From contig WFMF01000151.1 of the NCBI GenBank assembly GCA_011033025.1, forward strand, positions 62,001-126,000: DNA of 64,000 nucleotides, read 5' to 3'. Below the pieces are notes generated by a model. The model ran no database searches. It was not told where the DNA came from and worked only from the letters and a program-made list of their open reading frames with translations. Source of the DNA: Beroe forskalii. Lineage: Eukaryota > Ctenophora > Nuda > Beroida > Beroidae. Positions 1-11,900 of the stretch are shown in pieces (the first letter of the stretch is position 1; the number at the start of each line of letters is the position of its first letter). The position numbers and the translations under genes are program-made.

Positions 1-1118
1 ACTTTTTGAGTTTTAAATAGGTTTTTTCAAATTATAACTTATTTTATATCCTTCACCCCTATAATTTTATATTTTAAATGAGAGGGTTGGCAGAGATCGT
101 GGTTTGGGAAGGTGAAAATAGGATATGTTTATATCAGGTCGATTAATCATATTTTTAAAGTGTTACTTTATAATATCAGTCAGAACTTTCTTCCGTCCCT
201 ACCGATTTCAAAATCAAATTTTTTCATATTTTAATCTCATTTATTGACTCTTAAAGTTTTCATGGATAATTTCAAACACAAAAACATTTTTTTTTCGCCA
301 AAAGATATTGACCGAGTAAATGTGAAGAAGGCTTGAATTTGACTTTTTGATAAAAATTGAATCAATCAATAAAAAACTTGAAATTTTACACTATTCTTTT
401 AACATGTCATTTCACAATTTTATATTTCTCTTGAATTTATACTGACATTCTTCAAGCATGCTAATTTCAAATTTTTTTTTCTTATTTTTATTTTTCTGAA
501 AGACATGTTACTTCATCAGAACTTTTTTAAATCAACTTTTTCAAAAAGTTTAATTCAGATTTTTCAAACTAAACAAACTCCCAGGTCGTTAAGACTATTT
601 TGATTTAATCATCTAAAAATTAAAAGTTTCAATTCTTGGATTGTCCAAACTGAGTACTGTCCATTGATTGGAAATTTGTATAGCTGGATGAAGAATTTAA
701 ATCTACTAAGGATAGAAAAGTTGAAAATTCTTTTTGGGTTTTAAATAGTTTTTTTAAATTATAACTTATTTTATATATTTGCATCGTTTTTTATGCAAAT
801 TAATCGTATTTTTATGTTACTGGTTATTGCTCAGGACTTTCTTCACCTACCGATTATTCGATTAACATATTACATTTATTGACTTTATTTTCATGGATAA
901 TTTATTTTTGTTTTAGACATTTAATACAAAATGTTTTTATAATGCAAGATTAACTATTCTTCTTTTAAATTTCTCTTGAATTTATACAATTCTACATGCT
1001 AATTATTTATTTTTATTGAAAGACATGTTACTGAACTTTCAACTTAAAATGATTTTTCAAACTAAACAAACTCAGTATTTTGATTTAATCATAAAAATTA
1101 AAAGTTTTCAATGGAACC
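1..1118. repeat. Diverged tandem duplication, copy 2 shortened
   Basis: Bases 1-640 and about 727-1,115 are two copies of one AT-rich sequence. Matching blocks in the same order include TTTTAAATAG, AAATTATAACTTATTTTATA, GACTTTCTTC, CTACCGATT, CATTTATTGACT, TTTTCATGGATAATTT, TTCTCTTGAATTTATAC, CATGCTAATT, GAAAGACATGTTACT, TTTTTCAAACTAAACAAACT and TTTTGATTTAATCAT. Copy 2 is about 390 bp against 640 bp because many short blocks are missing between the matches. The first block lies at the window edge, so the array may extend upstream. No coding potential is seen. The region lies directly 5' of CCDC113, so it may overlap that gene's promoter. Confidence 0.8.
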
Positions 1119-1287
1119 AAACTCTGTCAGTAAATTTGATATCTAGGCATTCTTTGATTCTCCTCTGATCTATTTATCATAATGGTTATCCAAAGGCATA
1201 TGATCAACACATTAACCCATCTATTATATTATTGATATTCTGTAATATGTATCAAAGTTGTTTTAAACATCATTTGAGTTCTAGGAA

Positions 1288-4200
1288 ATGACATCAACTG
1301 GTGAGGGGCCGTCGGCCACAGGATCCAGTAGCATCAGTGCAAACACCAGTCAGATCTCCCTAGCTGACCAGTTTGCCAGAGAATCAATCATTTCAGTTGT
1401 TTGTCTTTCAATTTTTTTTGTCTTTCGACAATGATTTGACAATTGACGTCATTGATCAAACGTTACACTTACAAACTGGCTTTCCCTCTGTCCTGAATCC
1501 TTGGCTTGTATGCCAATGATCAGTTACTGGATTGAACATTGCTTTTCAAACCTCTGCCATTTTCAGATCTGAGAATGATAAGTTAGAAAAAGAGACAGCG
1601 ATTTTATCGAAATACCTCAAACGAGTTGACCCTAAAGACATTCAGACACAAATTAAAGGTTTGAACTGCTCGATCGGGTGATAGACGAATCACATGTTAT
1701 ATCGAAATATTTCTTAGTTTCATTTACAAGGAAATGTAGGGTTGTGTTGAGAAACACACTTTGTATATACCAACATCTGACACCATAGCTGACCGAAGAA
1801 CTTAAAAATGTACAATGTTTTCGTAATAATAGGTATTGAATTTTGATAAATGTACTATCGATCCTATGCAATCCTGTCATGCCACTTCCTGAAACACCAC
1901 CGTCATCTCCCTTTAAAACACTTCCTCTCCCCGCTTAGGCATCCCCTGTGAAACCCCTCCTCTCCCACAGAAGCGTCCCCTGTCCAGCAAGACGTAGTGC
2001 GGGTTCACAAGAGAAGGTCCCGCTCTAGGACCGGTTCCACGGAGCGTCTCCTGAAGCTCACCACGGAACAGAAGTGCGACATTGCCCAGCGGGAACATGA
2101 CGAATTGAAGGAGGAAATCAACAAGTTCAAGCATGAAACTGAGAAGATACTCGATACCTACCGGGCTACCCGAGAAGAGGCGGAGATACGGCTAGCGGAA
2201 ATGAAGAAGTCGTCCTACGAGTTTAACAGGGATATTGTACTCGGGGCAAAGAACCCGGTAATTATTTCATGCGCATGCAGAATTTCAAAATAAATTTGCT
2301 GATGTTGACGTGGCTGTTCAAAACCATTGAACCATTTGATCTCTGTGACTGTAATCTCAAAACTCTTGAATTTATCCCATCTATCAAATCGATCGTTTCA
2401 TTTACGTATTTAGACAGTTAGTTCGCACTGCTATGATACGCTTTTTCCCGAGAACTGGTCGTGTAATATCAGAGCGAGTTACTCGCTACTTTGAGGATAA
2501 GATGAGGACCAGGAAGGCTCTTATTGAGAAGCTTCGTCTCAAGAACTCTACTCTGAAGGTCCAGAAGAAGAAACTACAGCTACAACTCAAACAGAAGGAG
2601 GAAATGGGCGAGGTAAGTGTCTGTTGGATCCACTTCTTGGGTGAGAGAGTCAGATTATTTTTCGCTGTTCAGCTACTCATCTAATTTTTTCTGAATTTCA
2701 TATCGCCTACTGCGTGTTTCTTATTCTTCGATATTTTCGGAAATGAATCGCTATTGTATGCAACTAGATCGTTGAGACTTTAGGTCATCAGGATTTTACC
2801 GACTAATATCGAACTCAGTAGATCGATCTTGTGAATTGCTGATTATTTCTAATTGATGACATGATTCTAATCTCAAACTCCGCCAATTACCCCTTCTCTC
2901 TCCCTCAGGTGTTGCACGAGGTGGATTTCAAGCAGCTGAAGATAGAGAATAACCAGTACCTGGAGAAGATAGACGAGAGGAACCAGGAACTCCTGAAACT
3001 CAAACACTCTTCCGGAAACACGCTACAGGTACACCGCGTTTTACCTTGATTTTACCGCGTTTTACCTTGATTTAACCGCGTTTTAACTCGTCTGCAATTC
3101 ACCTCCCCGCAGTAACACATAAAATCATATGAGCTGAGGATGGGAGGGATGAGAGGGGCTTGAACCCACAATCGTCTGCTTGCCGGGACAGCTGCTCTAC
3201 CGATTGAGCTATCTCCCTATTATTTAACCTCATGTGGCATTTTGCTTCAAAATCGGTCAAAGTTTAAATTTATTATCCAGAAAATTCTTTGAATCGCCTC
3301 GTAAGATCCGTGAAACCAGCATATAATTCACCACAAAGAAGGAAGTTTTCTTTCTTTAAGACGTTTTGTGTCCTTCGGCTGCTTAACAATCTCACTTTCT
3401 GAAGATGTAGAAATTTAATAAAGTCTAAAAATATATGTGTGTTCGTTCTTGCATAACAATCACTGACTGACTCATTTTCTATGCATGCTGATAATATCTT
3501 AGTAATTGTATGACATACCAGTTGTAACTCAGTCTTCGTTGGTTTGCTTTTATTTCTCAACTGCCCGAGTGGCCGTATTAAAACTTTTAAATGGTTTTTA
3601 ATCGTATGACTTGTCACGGAGTGCCACATTTCTTTATTGGAACGATCAGTGTTAAAATGAGTCACTTTATACTTGAACTTCAAAGGAAATTGCAATGCTT
3701 CGCATTCATGATGAACAATCAGTAATTCCGGCCAGTAATTCCGACCAAGCGCGAAATAAAACTGGATAGAAGTTTACATTGTTAGCAGTAAAAGAGTTAA
3801 TGAGCGTCTCCAATGCTTGTGAAAGTGGCTCAATGTATAACATATTTTATTGAATAGGTCTAGATTAGTGTCGAGTTATTGTATGCTTACTTTTAACTAC
3901 TCATAATATGGAGTGTATAAATAAGTTAATAAGATGTCAGTTAGAATATTATGATAGAATGAAAACTCTGGATATTCAATGTTAACTCATCAGGAGGTAC
4001 ACACGTACACATAACCTACCTGTTAACAACTTACTAAATGGTGCTCAGTTTACTGAAAACAAATTGTATTCCAGCTTCAGTCATAGAAAGCTCGACGATT
4101 TAAAGCTTCTCATGTGACGGTGTTTCTGGTTGCGTGCAATTTTTTCCAAGAAAATCAACAGGAATTGTGCTACTTTATGAAATTTATGAAAAATAGCCAA

Positions 4201-5965
4201 TGCTTCATAACCTTAAAAGCTATGTAGCAATTTACTTTGGTAATTTAGTTTAAGAATTTAAAGTGTCTGCTGTTAGCTGTTGGTTCGTGTTGAAAGCATT
4301 AGCATTGCCAACCAAATTACTGCCTTTGAAATTTATAACATTATCGACACCTTCCTTAGGTCCTGAATACGTTTAAGAAGAAACTGAACAACCTGACCAT
4401 GGAATCGAACAGGCTGAAGCTGGAAATCTCTCAGAGAAACGAGCTGCTTACTAAAATAGATACACTTATTCACTGCGAATTAAAGATCGTACTAGCACCT
4501 TATTCGGTTGCTTAATTCTTGCCTTCTCATCTAATCACCGTCTTACTGAACCCTTACCCTAGCTATTACCATAAGCACTAACCTGACCAATTCCCTAATC
4601 TTAACCTTGAACCTTGCTCTTACTGTAACTGTTAACTCTGTGACCCCGACTCTGACCAAACTTGTGAGGTTCATTCTTCCGAAGAGATTCATTCGACCAT
4701 TGACATAAGGCGCCTTTAGTCCTCTTACTCATGACAGACGCACCTAAGGAACGTTTCATTTCTTCGAAATTGTTGGAGCTTTGATTCACATGCTTTTAAT
4801 CCTTTGAAATATCATTTATCTTGAACCATTTTCACATATCACTAGATAATGAAACTGAGCTGGTTGAGAAAGAAAGAGAGAAGGCCGAGAAGATAAATGC
4901 TAACCTAAGAAGACAACTGCAAGACTACATTGTTCCTGAGGTATTGATTACACTCGTTCAGAAAATGCTTGTTCAATGCTTTGGCCATCTAAAACTCTTC
5001 TGTCGATTGCATGGCGAAATACAACCATCAATATTGATTATCGAGGTTGCGTTTTTTTGCTATGGGATAATATTAGAATAATTGTTTTCAGGTTATTGAC
5101 TATGTACAAGTACGGGCTGATCTATACGACCTGACTAAGACGATGAAAACTTGGGAAAGAAAAGTTGATATTGCTCAGATGAGATGAATGATTTGTTGTG
5201 AATTTTCATCGAAAACGTAAATACTATTGCATTAACTCAATATAACATAATCATTACTAAAATCTGTGATGTACAGGCATAATGTGTATCACACATGCAT
5301 GTTGTTTATGATTGTGACAAAATTTGCTCCAGGGTCACAATTCGCAATATTGACTACGTTTGCGTAGCGCGCGAAGACAAATCAGTTTATTCAATAGTAT
5401 ATTTTCATGCGCACAAAACCAATTTGCCCTTTTTTGGAATAAATAACTTCTATACCATGGCAACGAATATGCTTTATTTGTGGCAATGTTACCATGACAG
5501 TAAAAGCCTAAATAATTTACTAATTTTACTTTACGATTACTTTATCGTCAGATAATTTTACCATCAAATAGATTTCATCTTGTTTATCCAAAGTTTTTGT
5601 ATTGCTATGCCAATAATTTTAAACGGTTTTGGCTGAAGAAGCTGAGCGCGCTTGTTGCCGCCAAAAATTTTGAGCGGTGTTATCAAAGTCAAAATTAATT
5701 TAACTTGAGCACAAGCTGTCTTGAAACATTTTCAGTGCAGATATTCAATGATTCGGTTTCTTACTTAGATATTGATACTGTTTGCATGTGCTGAACTCGT
5801 GTCAGTTATCTTTTTTTACAAAAACCGAAAAGGAACCTATGTTTTAAAACAAACTACTGTTTTCAGATGGAACTACAGAAGTACCAGAAGCAATGGTTGA
5901 GCATGAGGGAACACAGCCACACCGTGAACCCATGGGCCACCATGGAACAACACGCCGCCCTCTAA
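1288..5965 (+). CDS. CCDC113: CCDC113/CFAP263, ciliary coiled-coil protein, nine exons
   Basis: Axonemal and basal-body coiled-coil protein. In family studies it pairs with CCDC96/CFAP184 and links radial spoke 3 to the nexin-dynein regulatory complex of motile cilia. Exons read: 1288-1370 (3' end uncertain), 1567-1658, 1971-2257, 2451 (or 2418)-2612, 2909-3028, 4360-4459, 4846-4940, 5092-5178, 5867-5965 (TAA). Diagnostic family segments seen: KRRSRSRTGS, EEAEIRLAEMKK, EKLRLKNSTLKVQKKKLQ, LKQKEEMGEV, HEVDFKQLKIENNQYLE, ERNQELLKLK, SSGNTLQV, EKAEKINANLRRQL, TWERKVDIAQM. Nearly the whole protein is heptad-rich coiled coil. With the homology-favoured exon 4 start it is about 374 residues (human about 377, recalled). 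The ATG at 1288 opens a Ser/Thr-rich, poorly conserved N-terminus. The 1370/1371 donor (CA|GTTTGC) is only the best in-frame guess. Introns after exons 2, 4, 5 and 7 are canonical GT-AG. Those after exons 6 and 8 are not (see findings). Identification is firm; exact splice sites of exons 1, 3/4, 6 and 8 are not. Confidence 0.95.
3142..3218 (-). pseudogene. tRNA-like sequence in CCDC113 intron 5
   Basis: On the minus strand a 77-base block has the length and internal promoter of a tRNA gene. The A box reads TAGCTCAATCGG and the B box GGTTCAAGCCC, with a four-pair D stem (GCTC/GAGC). The T arm (GTGGG/CCCTC around TTCAAGC) has one T-T mismatch. The anticodon stem pairs only four bases around an eight-base loop, and two of seven acceptor pairs fail. 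It is therefore probably a decayed tRNA or the head of a tRNA-derived SINE rather than a working tRNA, and I give no anticodon. No terminal T run was noted after the 3' end. No second copy was seen in the window. Confidence 0.55.
4460..4845 (+). other. CCDC113 intron 6, apparent AT-AG intron
   Basis: The exon 6 frame (…NELLTKI) must be joined through a split GAT codon to exon 7 (…NETELVEKE) to match the family. The only AG before exon 7 in range is at 4844-4845, and it needs a donor after the first base of a codon. No GT in exon 6 or its open read-through meets this. The required donor reads ATAG|ATACAC, that is a normal GTACAC donor with the first base A. TAGATA occurs at both ends, so the exact cut can slide by six bases. 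A poor GC donor (CACT|GCGAAT) adding five residues is the alternative. Confidence 0.55.
5179..5866 (+). other. CCDC113 intron 8, apparent AT-AG intron
   Basis: The family alignment joins …WERKVDIAQ directly to MELQKYQKQW. The acceptor TTTTCAG|ATGGAA is excellent, but the donor reads CAG|ATGAGA, a strong donor (GTGAGA) with A at +1. Reading on past CAG gives ATG AGA TGA, a stop. The nearest in-frame GT (AAA|GTTGAT, five codons earlier) would delete VDIAQ from the coiled coil. TCAGATG is shared by both boundaries. Confidence 0.55.
5453..5464. promoter_or_regulatory. RFX X-box-like site in intron 8
   Basis: TACCATGGCAAC closely resembles the RFX X-box (GTNRCC, 0-3 spacer, RGYAAC) used by ciliary genes. 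It lies inside CCDC113, a ciliary gene, but near its 3' end, so a promoter role for this gene is doubtful. Motif match only. Confidence 0.3.
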
Positions 5966-8900
5966 AGCCCCCCTCGATCAGCCCCTCATGGATATCATTA
6001 TGTGTTTGTGTCTTCTTCCTTTAGTTTTTAAATAACTGCCCCCAATAACTCCATAGTATTTCTGTAGGTTACAATACTTGTCTTCGAATGTAATTGTTAG
6101 AATTTGAATGCCGTTTTCGAGCAAATTGGCATTTTCCGGTCGTAGTTTTGTCAATAGCTGAACATATTCCCCCAGGCAGTAGCATCTTTATCTCCAAATT
6201 TCCAGGAGAAAGTTAAGTAATTTCTTGTAAAAACTAGAGAATGTATGTCGTACAAAGTGATATTTGTGTGAAATATCACTTCACAGGAACGTTTGAAGAG
6301 ACTGAGTTGTCATCTTCAAAATATACCAATCTTTCCTGATGGTCATTGATTGATCGTCATTTGTAATATGAAGCATACTTTTGATATCGAGATATATCAT
6401 TATTTAAGCTAATCGCCTATATTTTATTCAACGCGGCACTTACATATGAAAATTACGTGTTGCACAGCATAGCATATAATTGATAATTTCAGAAAATAAC
6501 TAACTAGTGCGAGTTTTATTACCTGTAAATACATGTAAAGTAATTGTAAGAATTTTATAAATTTTAAACCATCCTAGTCTCATTGCTTCCAATGATTTAT
6601 TCCGTATCCTTATTCATACTCAATGATAATTTAATGTTATATCTCCATAATTGATAATCCGGAGTTATTTTCAATGAAATCCGCATCTTTGTTCCCAGCA
6701 TCCATGTTGTTAACACGTGTTTTCTATATAACAGTCATCATATGACGTAATACGCAGTAGCATTCCAGACGAAGTAATCAGTTTAGTAATATATTGAATC
6801 ACATGATGTAAGTTTCCCATGGCGCTGCAGCTGTTGTTCAGGTTTTACCATTGAACCATAGCCACGCGACAGCAATATCTCCATATCATCATAGCAGTAT
6901 ATCCATATCATACCTCCCTCAACAGTGTGACGTGAAATTAGTTTTAATTATAATTGGCGCTCCACTGTTATTAGCCATCCATAGCTTTAATGAGACGTTG
7001 CACACCATTCCAATACAGTGGATATCTAATAGTTTATACCGTTTATCATCTTAAACTGACACCCTAAACGTTGATTTAAATCTGGTGTTCCTCATCACAT
7101 GCTGAGAGCACCTGTTGCAGTAGAAGCAGCAGAAGTTGGTTACGTCATCGATCAGGCTCATTAACGGATATCATGGAATGTGTGTAGTAGTGTCAAGCAT
7201 GTGGGTTTTATAGTTCAAAGAATCTTATACGAATGTAGATCAAAATGGTAATATTAAACGGTTATTTCATAGATTTCCACCTCCCACAATCATCGGTGCG
7301 TGAAATAATCATTTAAGTGTGAACTTGTATGTTAGCCATGAACCATGATCCCAAGTCAAGTTCCAATAATTGGTTGACTCTGCTCATCATTTAAGTTGTT
7401 TTTCATAGCTTCAAGCATTTCCATATATTCATTCCATATCTTCATTTTTTGTTGTATATTCATGAATGGTTTTTTACTCAAATAGAGTCCATCCTGTACC
7501 GTCAACTTTTTCATTCAACCTAGGAAAAGATAGTAGTCACTGCCCTCTAATTTAATATGAGGAAGTTTAATTTAACAAATTATTTTATTAAAGTTTATTT
7601 AGCTATGAAAGTGTCACTTCTTCTTTTCCGGTGTCTACGTCTATGTCTGACAGTGTCTCCTCACTCCGCGCCCCCGGAAAATGAATGCGTACGTTTGGTT
7701 TACATCTCATCTTGGCATGAGATCTACAGTAATTTCCAAATTTTCCCAAGCCACGTTTATATAATCAGATAATCGCTCCTTATGACGACATACAGTTACC
7801 TGTATTCTTCTATTAAATCACAGCTTGAGATCGTGGTAAATCTGCTCTTTTTCCCGCTCCAAATCCAGTAGTAGTAGGAGGAGGAGCTGATGTAGTGACG
7901 AGCACTGGAAAGCTGCTGCTACGGCAGTACAATGCGGACTTTGTCTAATGATATAATGAAACTAATGCAAAGTATATATGTTATATGTGATGTTTATATC
8001 CGTAGCTTCACGTGCCCTCAGCCATCCGCCCGCGAGTCAGGGCCCATGTGTTAGATTATATTGAGCAAGTGTGTGTGTACGTTAATTGACTCCCGGGAAA
8101 TATATTTTATAGGTACCTTTATATGTTCATGAAAACGACCTGGAAATCACATTACACAAAAAACTTACTCCGAGAATTACCTACCAACAGGAATGAACTA
8201 CATGGTTATTTATATAGAATTTCAATATAGCTGCATAGGTATATATATATATAGTGATATAATTAATATATCTGGGGCGGCTGATAGAATTATATCACAC
8301 TCCCCCCCACAAGTACTCCAATCACCACTCCATTGTTGGTGGTGGTGGTTGTGCCCCTCAAAAATTGGATAATAGGTCTTTGTGTTGTAATCCTGGTGCT
8401 ACAACACACTTTGTGTCTGTCATTCGTCTCTCTCTGTTTGGCGCGCTCAAACAACATGTCAGAGCTATTACATATATATTAGGTATTTAGACCTCCTGTA
8501 ATTCATTACTATAGACCAAAACACCCCCGTATATAATATCTCCCTGATGACGTGAAGGTGACATTGTAGCATGTAATTTGTTAGCTTGTCACACAATATA
8601 ACAAAACACAACAATTGCTGTTTTAGCGCAGTGTGCTTGTCACCCTCCTAAAAGTTAAAACATCATTTGAGAGAAGGCTTAGCAAATGCTACAAGCAAAC
8701 AATGTATTGAATCAGCATCATCATCATTGATGAAAGCAGAATCCATTTAAATCTTAGAATGATGACAAAATACCTACACGGATTTATTACCATTTTGCGC
8801 GCACGTCGTCATCATATGGATTTATGATAATGAACAACAGATTTGATAATACGTTATGAGCTGCACGCACACTGGATGTTTCCAAATGTGTTTGTACACC

Positions 8901-11900
8901 CTCCCACTGATTATTATTCCACTGATTTACTCTCGGAGAAGTGAGCTACTGAGCTCACAGAGAGGGCAGCAAGAGGGCTGAGACTTGCTATAGTTATGCA
9001 AATGAGGTGTCCGACGCTGGATTATATGGAACGCAGGGAGAGTCTTTATAAGGGTCTTCTGAGTGGTTACATTTGTTTATATATACTGTTCTCCCTTTCT
9101 TAGCGCAGATGAGTGGTGGTCACCCGCAGGGGATCAGATTCAGTAGGTATTGTCTTACGGTAATCCATGTAGATTGTAGCTAATTATTTAATTGGTTAAT
9201 CAATCATTATCAAGAGCCAAAGTAGCTGAGTAGGGGTACATTCTGTTTGTATCTCCTTTTATCTTGATCTTCTCTCGTATGAAAATGTAAATCGAAATAT
9301 TTGTAAGTTATAACCTGACTTTCAAGTTATGCTCATGATCATCAAATCGTGCATTTTGATACTGTGTTTTGGGTAAATCAGTATCCAGACTGCTCGTCAT
9401 AAACAGAGAATTTCGCCTTTCTTCCTGATAAATTGAAAGTATTAAACGCACGTTCAGCAAAATGGAAAAAACTCATAAAAGCACAAATTTCAATATTTCA
9501 ATATTTGTACTGTGAATGCTAGTTCAGCTGTTAGCTCCTTCGTGGCTGAGTTTGAGTGAGAAGTAATAACTCACACCCTATACAGAGCTGTAACACAACG
9601 CACACATCTCCAGTATGTAATTGATTAACTCCAGGGCATATCAAACACTTCATTGCTATTTTGGGGGAAATGACCTGCAGTTAAATCATTTGAAACACCT
9701 CATTGAACGTGCATATTTTGTTCATTTGCAAGGGTGTAACAAACTGTTCATTCGTGCCCAGGGTGTAACAAACTAATAATATAGTTATGTGTTCTTCGTA
9801 ACACACTGCTATCGCCTTTTTACTGCTCGTTGCTGTTTTATAGCTGTGTTTCTGCATCAGGTATACCTGCTTTTTCTGGTCAAAGTACATGTTTCTTGCT
9901 TTCTTGACGCCATGCTTGAAATGCCCTAAATCCCAATTTTCAGGTTTTTATGGTCATACCCTCACACCTATGGAGTATTGATTTACATAAATTGTGATAC
10001 TAGAGAATAATGAAATGGAAGTATGATCAATCATACCAGAAGAATCCTTAAAATCAACTTCAATAACTCAGTGATTAGACTTTCTTAAATAAAAATTAAA
10101 ATTGTTATTTTTATTAATATATTATAATTAAGTAGAAAATGAAAATCCTAATTGCCAATCACTCAAAGTCAATTCATGGTTTCAGCAGTGATGATCTATA
10201 AGTAAATCATTTATAAGTTAATTTAAGTGGCCTCCAACTTTGAGCCATTTGCCTTCAACTTTTATATAGCCATTTTTAAATCCAATCATTGGCTTTTATA
10301 CAGCTGCTTTTAATTAAAAATCTAAAGTCGTTGGCCTGAAATCTTCTGCCGACTTTAGGATTTGAGGAAGGAGGAGGCTTGGAGATGTTTCTGAAAACGG
10401 TGCAACTTAACTTACTAACTAACAAGCTGGCTAATAATCAGATATATCCCAGGTGCTTGAATTGTCTTACAAATTTTAGGATGTCATTAGTGTTCCTAAA
10501 AGGTCCAATTACTCTTGAGTACACGCCCAACCATTTATTTAGCATCACATTATATATACTGTACTGTTCCTGAGGTTAATGAGACCGTCGTTATCTTAAT
10601 AACTACTGTATTCTGAGAATTCGTCAACTTTTTTTAAAAACTCGCAGTCATATTTCCCATCGCAGACAGTAGACACTTGAAAAATTTTGCTCATTCCAAA
10701 ATGCCCCTTTTATATTATATTGTGAATATTAAATTGAATTCTTCATATTGTGAAACTCGCGGCATAATTTAATTGTTCAGATTGTCAAATTTGTCAAGGG
10801 ATAGCGATGTCCCTATTTTGCACATGTTGGAAAATTCAACATTGTCTCCGGTCACCTGTCAATAATGGGTCTAATTTCAAAATTAGGTTATTTTTACTTT
10901 TTAATTCTGACCTCTTATTTATTAAGTCCATAAGTCGTTGACTCAACTTCATTTTCCGTCTAGACAGCTATAGAACAAATTCTTCACTGAATATGTGCTG
11001 GTTTCAGTTGGTTTAGGTTTTGTTGTAGTTGAAAGATAAAAGAAGAGGATTGGATATCATTACCAATCATCAAATGACTTAATTTCGCAGTTCAATGAAT
11101 TGGAAATTACATTGTATACTTCATACACGTGTGGCATCTATTTACAAAATTATCTGGTAATGTACGACATTTGCCACGTACTGAAAAGCATTATATCACA
11201 TGATTTTCAATGTGCATTGTATAATGTACATTGTATAATCGTGTACATTTTGCTTCCCTGCTGATCATGTGATGAGCAATACTCTAGAAGAGAAAACATA
11301 CAAAATACAAACGAACGTACCTACTGATTTGCTTCTTCAATTATCTAGGTAAAACATGTGGTACCTATTCATTTACAAGTTGGAAGCGACATCTCGGTCA
11401 CGTTTCATGCTGAAAAGCTGAATAATGAGCCCATCTTAGGCGCATATATCCCTCATAATATTATTCCAGCTCATTAGGAGGACCTCCAACGATTGGCCAA
11501 AATATCTGCAAGTTTCTGCTTGTGGGCATCTCGCACTGAATGATGACACTATTTCTATTTAAACTCTAACAATATTTAAGACGCTTATCATTGACTTTTG
11601 CTGTAACCCCTATATTCGTGTTTTAGGATGTGTAATGAGCCTGCGGACACCCAGCTGCAAGCACCAGCTGTGCAATTATTGATAAAGTGCTGTCCTGGCT
11701 GACTGCTGATATGGCTGATAACTCATACTCTACTGAATGCTGATAACTCTGCTAAAAGCTGATAGTTGACACAGTGTTGCGCTGCTGACACTGTTTTGAC
11801 AATACTCTATACTGAAACTGAGGGAGGGCGGTATCCTTAAGTCCTTACCACTGCGAAGACAGATGAAGGTCTTGTGAGAAAGCATCCCAAGAAACAATAC

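Noticed and set aside
3142..3218. Functional tRNA gene
   Set aside because: A and B boxes are fine, but the anticodon and acceptor stems mispair and the loop has eight bases.
3273..3695. 140-codon minus-strand frame in CCDC113 intron 5
   Set aside because: AT-rich, antisense, no domain; a frame of this length is expected about once by chance in such a window.
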